From Streptomyces griseoruber (GTDB lineage Bacteria > Actinomycetota > Actinomycetes > Streptomycetales > Streptomycetaceae), in assembly GCF_001514205.1 (NCBI RefSeq), contig NZ_KQ948772.1, positions 255,288-295,817 on the forward strand: a DNA stretch of 40,530 bases, in the 5' to 3' direction. The translations under genes were made by a program, and so were the position numbers. This document shows, in pieces, positions 29,995 to 37,938 of the stretch. Numbering within the stretch: position 1 is the stretch's first letter; each line of letters begins with the position of its first letter. Below the pieces are notes generated by a model, which saw only the letters and a program-made list of their open reading frames with translations, was not told the origin of the DNA and made no database searches.

Positions 29995-31482
29995 GTGCAC
30001 CGCAGATTCCTCGTGCCCGGCGCACTCGCCGCGGCGTCCGTCCTGCTGGCGATCCCGGCGTCCGCCGCGGGCGCCTCCCCCGGTGCGCCGGGCATCGGCG
30101 ACCCCTACTACCCGGCCTACGGCAACGGCGGCTACGACGTCTCCCACTACGACCTGCGGCTGACGTACCGGCCGGAGACGGACGAGCTGGCGGGGACCGC
30201 CACGATCCTCGCCCGGACCACCGAGGACCTGTCGAGCTTCGACCTGGACTTCCTGCTGGACGTCGCCGAGGTGCGGGTGAACGGCGCCACCGCCGCCTTC
30301 GCGTCCTCCGGCGAGCACGAACTGGTCGTCACCCCGAAGGTGCCCCTGGCGAAGGGGACGCCCCTGACCGTCGTCGTCCGGTACTCCGGGGTGCCGTCGA
30401 CGAAGAGCGCGTACGGCTTCTCCACCTGGCACCGCACCCCGGACGGCGCGGTCGCGGCGGACGAGCCCGAGTCGGCCTGGTGGTGGTTCCCGAGCAACGA
30501 CCACCCGCTGGACAAGGCGACCTACGACGTGTCGGTGGCGGTGCCGGACGGCACCCAGGCGATCTCCAACGGCACGCTCCAGTCGACCACGTCCCGTCTG
30601 GGCTGGACCCGCTGGACCTGGCGCCAGAACAAGCCGCAGGCGACCTATCTGGCCACGCTCGCGCTCGGCAGGTTCGACATCTCCACCGGCACCTCCGAGG
30701 GCGGTGTCCCGGTCGTCAACGCCTACAGCAGGAACCTCGGGGACAACGAGGGGGCGGCGCGGGCGAGCGTGGAGCGCACCGGGGAGATCGTCGACTGGCT
30801 GAGCGGTGTGTTCGGGCCGTATCCGTTCGCCTCGGCCGGCGGATACGTGCCGAACACCACGACCGGGTTCGCGCTGGAGACGCAGAGCCGGGTGTACTAC
30901 AGCCCGCGGCAGTTCGCGAACGGCTCCAACACCTCCGTCGTCGTCCATGAGCTGGCCCATCAGTGGTACGGGGACTCGGTCTCCGTCAAGGGGTGGAAGG
31001 ACATCTGGCTCAACGAGGGCTTCGCCCGGTACGCGCAGTGGCTGTGGTCCGAGCACGAGGGCGAGGGCACGGCGCAGGAGCTCGCCGACTACGTGTACGC
31101 CTCGCACCCGGCCGACGACGCGTTCTGGACGGTGAAGCCCGGCGACCCGGGCGCGGACCGGCAGTTCGACATCGCCGTCTACGACCGGGGCGCCCTCGCG
31201 GTGCAGGCGCTGCGGAACGAGATCGGCGACGAGGCGTTCTTCGCCGTCCTCAAGGGCTGGCCCGCGAGCCACGCCTACGGCAACGCCGACATCGCCGACT
31301 TCCGGGCCTACGCCGAACAGGTCTCCGGCAAGAGCCTCGGCGCCCTGTTCGACACCTGGCTCTTCCAGCCGGCGAAGCCCGCCGGGCCGGCGGCGCGGTC
31401 CGGGCTCACGGCACGGGCCACGGTGGTGCAGCCGAGGTCCTGGAAGAAGATCGCGGCGACGAACGGGGTGCACGAGCACTGA
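29995..31482 (+). CDS. Secreted M1 family zinc metallopeptidase
   Basis: Exported aminopeptidase-type enzyme of 495 aa. The signal peptide is MHRRFLVPGALAAASVLLAI with a cleavage region ending ASAAGA. The N-terminal beta domain (YDVSHYDLRLTYRPET) is typical of M1. The catalytic zinc site is VVHELAHQWYGD (HExxH) with the third ligand Glu in IWLNEGFARYAQW. NTTTGFALETQSRVYY stands where the GAMEN exopeptidase motif usually is and is not canonical, so strict aminopeptidase activity is uncertain. At about 495 aa it lacks the large C-terminal helical domain of full M1 proteins. GTG 29995 has GGAG 5 nt upstream; the longer frame from 29908 is less likely. Confidence 0.92.
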   Translation: MHRRFLVPGALAAASVLLAIPASAAGASPGAPGIGDPYYPAYGNGGYDVSHYDLRLTYRPETDELAGTATILARTTEDLSSFDLDFLLDVAEVRVNGATAAFASSGEHELVVTPKVPLAKGTPLTVVVRYSGVPSTKSAYGFSTWHRTPDGAVAADEPESAWWWFPSNDHPLDKATYDVSVAVPDGTQAISNGTLQSTTSRLGWTRWTWRQNKPQATYLATLALGRFDISTGTSEGGVPVVNAYSRNLGDNEGAARASVERTGEIVDWLSGVFGPYPFASAGGYVPNTTTGFALETQSRVYYSPRQFANGSNTSVVVHELAHQWYGDSVSVKGWKDIWLNEGFARYAQWLWSEHEGEGTAQELADYVYASHPADDAFWTVKPGDPGADRQFDIAVYDRGALAVQALRNEIGDEAFFAVLKGWPASHAYGNADIADFRAYAEQVSGKSLGALFDTWLFQPAKPAGPAARSGLTARATVVQPRSWKKIAATNGVHEH

Positions 31483-31541
31483 GCCGGGGTGGGGCGGGGT
31501 AGCAACCGTGCAGGAATCGTGAAGAGAAGGGGGAACGGGCC

Positions 31542-31721
31542 ATGGCCGGTGCGGGGAACAGCAACGAGGGTCTCGCTGTGTGGAGGGTCCTGACGCTCGT
31601 CGGGGCGGTCGCTCTGGGGATCGGCCTGATCGGCCAGGTTCCCGTCCTGACCCTGCTCGGCTCGCTCGTCGCGCTCGTCGGCGTGATCGGACTCACGGCG
31701 GCTCGGCGCAAGCAGAACTGA
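31542..31721 (+). CDS. 59-residue two-helix membrane protein, function unknown
   Basis: ATG 31542 follows AGAAGGGGGAACGGGCC, a good ribosome site. The ORF has 59 codons, third positions strongly G/C, and ends in TGA at 31721. After a polar start (MAGAGNSNEGLAVWR) two hydrophobic segments follow, VLTLVGAVALGIGLIG and VPVLTLLGSLVALVGVIGL, separated by a short QVP turn, and the tail TAARRKQN is basic. This suits a small inner-membrane hairpin with both ends cytoplasmic. It starts 59 nt after the M1 peptidase stop, so it may be co-transcribed with it. It ends 8 nt from the stop of the convergent macro-domain gene. I recognise no family. Confidence 0.72.
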   Translation: MAGAGNSNEGLAVWRVLTLVGAVALGIGLIGQVPVLTLLGSLVALVGVIGLTAARRKQN

Positions 31722-31729
31722 CGGCCCGT

Positions 31730-32212
31730 TCAGCCGTCTCCGTGGTCGTACACCGTCACCGCTATGCCCCGGCGTACGAGCCGCTCGGTGACGAGCGGCT
31801 CGACGCGCGACCACTTGCCACCGGCGAGGCCGCAGCCTATGCGGGGCATGTGGACGGAGGCGTCGAGCTCGAGGACGCGGTCGGCCAGGCGGGACAGTGC
31901 CGTGTCGATGGCCTCGTAGCGCACGGGGACGCCCTTGCTGCCCGTGCGCACGCCTCGCTGGCCGATCATGTTCGCGACCCACACGTCGGGCTTGACCCGC
32001 ACAAGCTGGAGCGCGCCCAGGCCGAAGTCGTTGGAGGCGCGCTCGCGGTGCCAGGCGCGGTACGCCGCCTCCGGCTCCGGCCAGCGGCGGGAGAGCGCCA
32101 GTACGAAGCCCTTGCCCCAGCCCCCGATGTCGTTGCAGACGTGGGCGATCACCTTGGCGCCCTTCACCGACGGCACCGTCGCGTCACCCCGGATGTAAGC
32201 GATCTCCGACAT
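31730..32212 (-). CDS. Macro-domain protein, TARG1/OARD1-like
   Basis: Single macro domain of 160 aa, expected to bind ADP-ribose or remove it from proteins or nucleic acid. IAYIRGDATVP gives the first strand with the conserved Gly-Asp. KVIAHVCNDIGGWGKGF is the ribose-binding loop. SVHMPRIGCGLAGGKWSRVEPL resembles the substrate loop of human TARG1 and related bacterial proteins. No partner ADP-ribosyltransferase (such as DarT) is adjacent, so it is not an obvious antitoxin. The start at 32212 (MSEIAYI) is set by the fold; the ribosome site is weak. It is a stand-alone gene convergent with the small membrane protein. Confidence 0.9.
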   Translation of the reverse strand: MSEIAYIRGDATVPSVKGAKVIAHVCNDIGGWGKGFVLALSRRWPEPEAAYRAWHRERASNDFGLGALQLVRVKPDVWVANMIGQRGVRTGSKGVPVRYEAIDTALSRLADRVLELDASVHMPRIGCGLAGGKWSRVEPLVTERLVRRGIAVTVYDHGDG

Positions 32213-32254
32213 GACGCCACCGTAGGCGATGCCACTGACAGTGGCCCTGACCTG

Positions 32255-32347
32255 CTACTTCGTGAGGTCGGCCAGCTCGGCGTCGACGGTCTTCGAGCCC
32301 CGGCTGCGCACCGCGAACCAGCACCGACCAGGGCAGCACTCGATCAC
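32255..32347 (-). CDS. Possible 30-residue Cys-rich ORF divergent from the MerR gene
   Basis: GTG 32347 to TAG 32255. The protein starts MIECCPGRCWFAVRS and ends KTVDAELADLTK. Nearly every codon ends in G or C (all but two of the 30), a pattern expected of a real gene here and not of noncoding DNA. An in-frame stop lies five codons before the GTG, so it is not a longer ORF. Three Cys within the first nine residues could bind metal. Only a weak GGGA lies close upstream. It sits between the MerR gene (divergent) and the macro-domain gene. It could also be the surviving 3' end of a decayed gene. A hairpin (GACCT and AGGTC, 32249-32269) overlaps its stop. Confidence 0.45.
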   Translation of the reverse strand: MIECCPGRCWFAVRSRGSKTVDAELADLTK

Positions 32348-32413
32348 ACATGTCCCAGGTCACAGAGCGTTACTTGTCACACGGTCGCCCCCGCGGCGGC
32401 GATACTGCTGCGT

Positions 32414-33124
32414 ATGACGATCGAGCCCGACGAGCCGCCCCTCACGGTCGACGAGCTGGCCGCACGTGCGGGGGTCACGGTCCGCACGGTCCGCTTCTAC
32501 GGCACCAGGGGCCTGCTGCCGCCGCCCGTGATCGGCCCGCGCCGGGTGGGGCACTACGGCCCGGAGCACCTCGCGCGTCTGGAGCTGATCGAGGAGCTGC
32601 AACGGCAGGGCATGACCCTGGCGGCGATCGAGCGCTACCTGGGGCAGCTGCCGCCCGGCCTCGACGCGCACGACCTCGCCGTCCACCGGGCGGTGGTGGC
32701 GTCCTGGGCGCCGGGCACCGACGAGCCGGTGAGCGGCGAGGAGCTCCGGCGGCGGGCGGGGCGGCCGCTGTCCGAGGAGGACGTACGGCGGCTGGTGGCG
32801 ATGGACGTCGTCGAGGCCGCGGCCGACGGCGGGTACCGGGTCGACTCCGGTCTGCTGCCGCTCGGGGTGCGGCTGCTCGACGTACCGCTGTCGCAGGAGG
32901 TGATCCTCGCGGCGCGCAGCACGCTGATCGCGCACTCGCGCGCGGCGGCACAGGAGCTGTCCGGGCTACTGCGGGAGGCGGTGGCCGAACGGGACGCGCA
33001 GGACGTGCGTTCGCTGACCGCGCAGATGCGTCCGCTGGTCGTCCAGGCCCTGCTGACGACCTTTCAGCGCTCGCTGCGGGACGAGCTGCGGCTGTGGCTG
33101 TCGGAGGCGCAGACCGGCGGCTGA
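32414..33124 (+). CDS. MerR family transcriptional regulator
   Basis: Regulator of 236 aa. The N-terminal winged HTH is TVDELAARAGVTVRTVRFYG with TRGLLPPPVIGPRRVGHYGP (about residues 11-50), the MerR DNA-binding and wing regions. LIEELQRQGMTLAAIERYLG starts the dimer helix. The C-terminal 130 residues are helical, lack the Cys ligands of metal sensors, and probably bind an organic ligand. Start ATG 32414 is 7 nt after GATACT, suggesting a leaderless transcript; TTGTCA lies 21 nt before that box, an over-long spacer of the sort MerR proteins remodel. The last 61 bp overlap the 3' end of the convergent acyltransferase gene. Its target might be the divergent 30-codon ORF or itself. Confidence 0.88.
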   Translation: MTIEPDEPPLTVDELAARAGVTVRTVRFYGTRGLLPPPVIGPRRVGHYGPEHLARLELIEELQRQGMTLAAIERYLGQLPPGLDAHDLAVHRAVVASWAPGTDEPVSGEELRRRAGRPLSEEDVRRLVAMDVVEAAADGGYRVDSGLLPLGVRLLDVPLSQEVILAARSTLIAHSRAAAQELSGLLREAVAERDAQDVRSLTAQMRPLVVQALLTTFQRSLRDELRLWLSEAQTGG

Positions 33125-34338
33125 GGGGCGGCCGGCACCCGGCGGTTCGTCAGCCGTCGGCCCCAGGCCTGGCCGGGCGCCTCGATCCAGCGGTACGTCA
33201 GCGCGCACAGCGGCAGCAGCACCGCGACGAAGGCCACCAGGAGCAGGGGCTCGTCGCTCCGCTGCCGGCCGATCGTGCCGTCGACCGCCGTGAGCAGCAC
33301 CGGATGCAGCAGGTAGACCGAGTAGCTGATCACGCCCAGCGCGGCCGGCCCGCGCGGGATCCGCCGCCGGCGCGCCGCGAATCCGGCGGCGAAGGTGAGC
33401 ACGGCCAGCAGGAACGCGGTGATCCAGCCGCGCCGGGTGAAGTAGTGGCCGTCGCCGTACCGCCAGGCGCTGCCCACCGCGCAGAGCAGCACCACGGCCG
33501 CCGCGCGGACCGCGGTCCGCCAGGTGCTCCCGCCGTGCTCGGCCCGGTGGACGGCGGTGCCGAGGAACATCACGGCGAGGATCACGAGGCTCTCCCACTG
33601 CGGCACGGTGCTGTCGAACGCCACCAGGGCGAGCGCCAGGATCCCGCCCAGCACTCCCCCGGCGACACGCACCGCGGGCGGGCCGGCGCTCGCGCAGCAC
33701 ACGGCGACGGCCAGGGCGGCCGCGGCGGCGGCGATCAGCGGGCCGGTGCCGATCAGCCCGGACAGGGCGGAGACCGGCAGCGCGCCGCCCGTGAGGGCGC
33801 CGACGGCGGCGAGCACGGCGAGGACGACGGCGACCGCCGCCGACCGCTGGTGCCGGCGGACCGTGAAGAGGCCGACGACCAGGAGGTAGAAGGCCATCTC
33901 GTACGACAGTGTCCACAGGACGAGCAGCAGACCGGGCGTCCCCAGCAGTTCCTGGAGCAGGGTGAGGTGGGCGAGCGCCGTGCCGACGGCGCCGCGGCCG
34001 TCGTGGGCGGTGCGCAGGGGGGCGACGCCCGTGAGGTCGAGGAGGAGGACCGCACCGACGGCGAACGCCCACAGCGGGTAGAGGCGCAGGATCCGGCCGG
34101 TCCAGAAGCTGCGGACGGAACCCCGGCGTTCCAGCGAGGCGGGGATGATGTAGCCGCTGACGAGGAAGAACACCATGATGCCGTAGCGGCTGGTGTTGAA
34201 GTGCGGCATGAGGTCCCGCCGGAACTCCGGCAGGAAGGAGGCGGACGCGTGGTCGAACACCACCACGAGTGCCGCGACGGCGCGCAGCGCGTCCAGCCAG
34301 TCCGACCGTGACCGCCTCGACCGCCTCGTGCCGTCCAC
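33064..34338 (-). CDS. Acyltransferase family 3 membrane protein (OafA/YrhL-like)
   Basis: Integral membrane protein of 424 aa with about ten hydrophobic segments. WLDALRAVAALVVVFDHASA near residue 14 carries the conserved His after the first helix, and FFLVSGYIIPASLERRGSVRSFWTGRILRLYP is the family signature (only the overall pattern is meant). ISYSVYLLHPVLLTAVD near residue 335 is the late conserved SYxxYLxH motif. Such enzymes acylate sugars, peptidoglycan, lipids or antibiotics. The start is GTG 34338 with a GGGAGAAAGAG purine stretch upstream. The last 20 or so residues (SHSRSSSRSER) are encoded antisense to the MerR 3' end. The acceptor is unknown. Confidence 0.88.
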   Translation of the reverse strand: MDGTRRSRRSRSDWLDALRAVAALVVVFDHASASFLPEFRRDLMPHFNTSRYGIMVFFLVSGYIIPASLERRGSVRSFWTGRILRLYPLWAFAVGAVLLLDLTGVAPLRTAHDGRGAVGTALAHLTLLQELLGTPGLLLVLWTLSYEMAFYLLVVGLFTVRRHQRSAAVAVVLAVLAAVGALTGGALPVSALSGLIGTGPLIAAAAAALAVAVCCASAGPPAVRVAGGVLGGILALALVAFDSTVPQWESLVILAVMFLGTAVHRAEHGGSTWRTAVRAAAVVLLCAVGSAWRYGDGHYFTRRGWITAFLLAVLTFAAGFAARRRRIPRGPAALGVISYSVYLLHPVLLTAVDGTIGRQRSDEPLLLVAFVAVLLPLCALTYRWIEAPGQAWGRRLTNRRVPAAPQPPVCASDSHSRSSSRSER

Positions 34339-34406
34339 TCGCGTCTCTTTCTCCCGGGGTCCTTACGGTTGTTCTTGGACCGGGGCGCGAGGAGCGTTAC
34401 ACGGCG

Positions 34407-34434
34407 GGGCCCACGGGGCGAACCCCGTGAGCCC
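34407..34434 (-). terminator. Hairpin terminator downstream of the fadB-like gene
   Basis: CACGGGG (34412-34418) and CCCCGTG (34423-34429) pair around a CGAA loop. After a one-base mismatch the outer GGGC (34407-34410) and GCCC (34431-34434) extend it to 11 pairs. It lies about 33 nt after the stop of the lipid-degradation operon and before the acyltransferase start. Confidence 0.8.
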
Positions 34435-34466
34435 TTGATGGGTCACGGGGTCCGGCGCGCGGGGTG

Positions 34467-36644
34467 TCAGCGGGCGTCGGTGAAGGTCTCCCCCCGCTCC
34501 GCCTTCTCCACCAGCAGCGCGGGCGGGGTGAAGCGGTCGCCGTAGCGTGCGGCGAGCTCACGCGCGCGGGCCACGAATCCGGGGAGCCCGCCGTCGTAGC
34601 CGTTGACGTACTGCAGGACGCCGCCGGTCCAGCCGGGGAAGCCGATGCCGAACAGGGAGCCGATGTTGGCGTCGGCGACGGAGGTCAGGACGCCCTCCTC
34701 GACGAGCCTGACGGTGTCGAGGGCCTCGGAGAAGAGCATGCGTTCCTGCATGTCCCGGAAGGGGATCTCGGTGCCCGCGCGCGTGAAGTGCTCCCGCAGG
34801 CCCGGCCAGAGGGCGCCGCGCCCGCCGTCCTCGGCGTACTCGTAGAAGCCCGCTCCGCCGCTGCGGCCGGGGCGGCCGAACTCGTCGACCATGCGGTCGA
34901 TGACGGCCTCGGCGGGGTGGGCGGTCCAGGTGCCGCCCGCCTCCTCGACGGCCAGCTTCGACTCGCGGCGGATCTTCTGCGGGAGGGTGAGGGTCAGTTC
35001 GTCCATGAGGGAGAGCACCTTGGCCGGGTAGCCGGCCTGGGCGGCCGCCTGCTCGATGGAGGCGGGCTCGATGCCCTCGCCGACCATGGCGACGCCCTCG
35101 TTGATGAAGTGGCCGATCACCCGGGAGGTGAAGAAACCGCGCGAGTCGTTGACGACGATCGGCGTCTTCCTGATCTGCCGGACCAGGTCGAAGGCGCGGG
35201 CGAGCGCCTCGTCGCCGGTGCGTTCGCCCTTGATGATCTCGACGAGCGGCATCTTGTCGACGGGCGAGAAGAAGTGCAGGCCGATGAAGTCCTCCTGGCG
35301 CTCCACGCCCTCGGCGAGGGCGGTGATGGGGAGCGTGGAGGTGTTGGAGCAGAGCAGGGCGTCGGGGGCGAGGATCGGCTCGATCTCCTGGAAGACCTTG
35401 TGCTTGAGGGCGGTGTCCTCGAACACGGCCTCGATGACGGCGTCGCAGCCCGCCAGGTCGGCGGGGTCGGCGGTGGGGGTGATGCGGGCGAGCAGCGCGT
35501 CCGCCTTCTCCTGGGTCGTACGGCCCCGGGAGACGGCCTTGGCGCACAGCTTCTCGGAGTGGCCCTTGCCCTTGGCGGCGGCTTCCGCGGTGACGTCCTT
35601 CAGGACGACGTCGATGCCCGCGCGGGCGCAGGAGTAGGCGATGCCGGCGCCCATCATGCCCGCGCCCAGGACGGCCACCCGGCGGACCTGGCGGGGCTCG
35701 GTCCCCCGGGGGCGGTTGGCGCCGGAGTTGACGGCCTGGAGGTCGAAGAAGAACGCCTGGATCATGTTCTTCGAGGTCTGGCCGGCCGCGAGCTCGACGA
35801 AGTAGCGGGCCTCGATGACCTGCGCGGTCTCGAAGTCGACCTGGGAGCCCTCGACGGCCGCGGCGAGGATGGCCCGCGGCGCGGGGTAGGGGGCGCCGCC
35901 CGTCTGCTTGCGCAGGGTGGCCGGGAAGGCGGGCAGGTTGGCGGCGAACTTGGGGTGGGCGGGGGTGCCGCCGGGGATGCGGTAGCCGGGCCTGTCCCAG
36001 GGCTGCCGGGACTCGGGGTTCGCGTCGATGAACGCGCGGGCCTTGGCGAGGAGTTCCTCGGGGGTGGCCGCCACGTCGTCGATCAGGCCGTTGCGGAGGG
36101 CCTTCTGCGGGCTGTACTGGGTGCCCTGGAGGAGGACCTTCAGGAGGGCGTCGGCGATGCCGAGCAGGCGCACGGTGCGCACCACGCCGCCGCCTCCGGG
36201 GAGCAGGCCGAGGGTGACCTCGGGGCAGCCGATCTTGGCGCCGGGGGCGTCCAGGGCGACGCGGTGGTGGCAGGCGAGGGCGAGTTCGTAGCCGCCGCCG
36301 AGGGCCGCGCCGTTCATCGCCGCGACGACGGGCTTGCCGAGGGTCTCGATACGGCGCAGGTTGCGCTTGATCTCCAGGCCGCCGTCGAACAGCTCCCGGG
36401 CGGTCTCGGGGGTGACGCGGATCAGGTCGCGCAGGTCGCCGCCGGCGAAGAAGGTCTTCTTGGCCGAGGTGAGGATGACGCCCCGAATGGTGTCCTTCTC
36501 GGCCTCCAGGCGGTCGGTGACCGCGGCGAGGGAGGCGCGGAACGCCGCGTTCATGGTGTTCGCGGACTGGTTCGGGTCGTCGAGGACGAGGGTGACGAGG
36601 CCGGTGCGGTCCTGTTCCCAGCGGATGGTGGTGCTCTCGGTCAT
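34467..36644 (-). CDS. fadB: Fatty acid oxidation multifunctional enzyme (enoyl-CoA hydratase / 3-hydroxyacyl-CoA dehydrogenase)
   Basis: Cytoplasmic enzyme of 725 aa for two beta-oxidation steps. The N-terminal crotonase domain has KKTFFAGGDLRDL and MNGAALGGGYELALA for the oxyanion hole, and the catalytic Glu in GCPEVTLGLLPGGGG. The dehydrogenase domain starts near residue 330 with VAVLGAGMMGAGIAY (NAD-binding). NTSTLPI, FIGLHFFSPVDKMPLVEII (catalytic His) and DSRGFFTSR follow, then the C-terminal helical domains. ATG 36644 has GGAG 8 nt upstream. It is the last gene of an operon, 41 nt after the thiolase. It forms the alpha subunit of a FadBA-type complex. Confidence 0.96.
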   Translation of the reverse strand: MTESTTIRWEQDRTGLVTLVLDDPNQSANTMNAAFRASLAAVTDRLEAEKDTIRGVILTSAKKTFFAGGDLRDLIRVTPETARELFDGGLEIKRNLRRIETLGKPVVAAMNGAALGGGYELALACHHRVALDAPGAKIGCPEVTLGLLPGGGGVVRTVRLLGIADALLKVLLQGTQYSPQKALRNGLIDDVAATPEELLAKARAFIDANPESRQPWDRPGYRIPGGTPAHPKFAANLPAFPATLRKQTGGAPYPAPRAILAAAVEGSQVDFETAQVIEARYFVELAAGQTSKNMIQAFFFDLQAVNSGANRPRGTEPRQVRRVAVLGAGMMGAGIAYSCARAGIDVVLKDVTAEAAAKGKGHSEKLCAKAVSRGRTTQEKADALLARITPTADPADLAGCDAVIEAVFEDTALKHKVFQEIEPILAPDALLCSNTSTLPITALAEGVERQEDFIGLHFFSPVDKMPLVEIIKGERTGDEALARAFDLVRQIRKTPIVVNDSRGFFTSRVIGHFINEGVAMVGEGIEPASIEQAAAQAGYPAKVLSLMDELTLTLPQKIRRESKLAVEEAGGTWTAHPAEAVIDRMVDEFGRPGRSGGAGFYEYAEDGGRGALWPGLREHFTRAGTEIPFRDMQERMLFSEALDTVRLVEEGVLTSVADANIGSLFGIGFPGWTGGVLQYVNGYDGGLPGFVARARELAARYGDRFTPPALLVEKAERGETFTDAR

Positions 36645-36685
36645 GACGGGGTCTCCGTAGAAGTCTGTGGGGTGCCGCTGGGGGG

Positions 36686-37900
36686 TCAGACGCGCTCGAC
36701 GATCGTGGCGATGCCCATGCCGCCGCCGACGCAGAGGGTGGCGAGGCCGTAGCGCTTGTCCTGGCGCTCCAGTTCGTCGACGAGGGAGCCGAGGATCATC
36801 GCGCCGGTGGCGCCGAGGGGGTGGCCGAGGGCGATGGCGCCGCCGTTGACGTTGACCTTGTCCAGGGACAGGCCCATCTCCTTCACGAACCGCAGGACGA
36901 CCGCGGCGAACGCCTCGTTGATCTCGACGAGGTCGATGTCGTCGATGGTCAGACCGGCCTTGGCCAGGGCCTTGCGGGTGGCCGGGGCGGGGCCGGTGAG
37001 CATGATGGTCGGCTCGGAGCCGGAGACGGCGGCGGAGACGATCCGCGCGCGGGGGGTGAGACCGTGGCGCTCGCCGACCTCCCGGGAGCCGATGGCGACC
37101 AGGGAGGCGCCGTCGACGATGCCGGAGGAGTTGCCCGCGTGGTGCACGTGGTCGATGCGCTCCACCCAGTGGTACGTCTGGAGCGCCACCGCGTCGAAGC
37201 CGCCGAGCTCGCCGATGTCGGCGAAGGACGGCTTCAGGGCCGCGAGGGAGTCGGCGGTGGTGCCGGGGCGCAGGTGCTCGTCGTGGTCGAGGACGACGAG
37301 GCCGCCGCGGTCCCGGACCGGGACGACGGAGCGGTCGAAGCGGCCCTCCTTCCAGGCCGTCGCCGCCCGCTCCTGCGACAGCGCCGCGTACTCGTCGACG
37401 TCACGGCGGGAGAAGCCCTCGATGGTGGCGATGAGGTCGGCGCCGATGCCCTGCGGCACGAAGTTGACGGCCAGGTTCGTCATCGGGTCGTTGAACCAGG
37501 CGCCGCCGTCGGAGGCCATCGGCACCCGGGACATCGACTCCACGCCGCCCGCGAGGACCAGGTCCTCCCAGCCGGAACGGACCTTGGCGGCGGCCAGGTT
37601 GACGGCCTCCAGACCCGAGGCGCAGAAGCGGTTCTCCTGCACGCCGGCCACGGTGTCCGGCAGCCCTGCCGCGATCGCGGCGGTCCGCGCGATGTCGGAG
37701 CCCTGGTCGCCGACCGGGCTGACGACGCCGAGGACGATGTCGTCGATCGCGGCCGGGTCGAGGCCCGGGAAGCGGTCGCGCAGTTCGTGGATGAGGCCGA
37801 CGACGAGGTCGATGGGCTTCGTGCCGTGCAGGGCGCCGTTCGCCTTGCCGCGCCCGCGCGGGGTGCGGATCGCGTCGTACACGTACGCTTCGGTGCTCAC
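36686..37900 (-). CDS. fadA: Acetyl-CoA C-acyltransferase (thiolase)
   Basis: Thiolytic cleavage of 3-ketoacyl-CoA, the last step of beta-oxidation; partner of the downstream FadB-like protein. The 404 residues hold the nucleophile Cys in QENRFCASGLEAVNLAA, the general-base His in NGGAIALGHPLGATGA and the second Cys in ATLCVGGGMGIA. VEINEAFAAV is also conserved. The start is GTG 37900 with AAAGG 8 nt upstream. It lies 38 nt from the upstream CoA-racemase gene and 41 nt from fadB, so the three are probably one transcript. Confidence 0.96.
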   Translation of the reverse strand: MSTEAYVYDAIRTPRGRGKANGALHGTKPIDLVVGLIHELRDRFPGLDPAAIDDIVLGVVSPVGDQGSDIARTAAIAAGLPDTVAGVQENRFCASGLEAVNLAAAKVRSGWEDLVLAGGVESMSRVPMASDGGAWFNDPMTNLAVNFVPQGIGADLIATIEGFSRRDVDEYAALSQERAATAWKEGRFDRSVVPVRDRGGLVVLDHDEHLRPGTTADSLAALKPSFADIGELGGFDAVALQTYHWVERIDHVHHAGNSSGIVDGASLVAIGSREVGERHGLTPRARIVSAAVSGSEPTIMLTGPAPATRKALAKAGLTIDDIDLVEINEAFAAVVLRFVKEMGLSLDKVNVNGGAIALGHPLGATGAMILGSLVDELERQDKRYGLATLCVGGGMGIATIVERV

Positions 37901-37938
37901 TGGTCAAGCCTTTCGGGGGAGGGTGGGCCGAACGGGGG

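Noticed and set aside
31730..32212. Macro-domain gene and adjacent small ORFs as a toxin-antitoxin pair
   Set aside because: Neither the 59-residue membrane protein (opposite strand) nor the 30-residue ORF resembles an ADP-ribosyltransferase toxin.
34467..36752. A 762-codon plus-strand frame opposite fadB
   Set aside because: Antisense shadow of a well-supported multidomain enzyme; the product is Gly/Val/Asp-rich and featureless.
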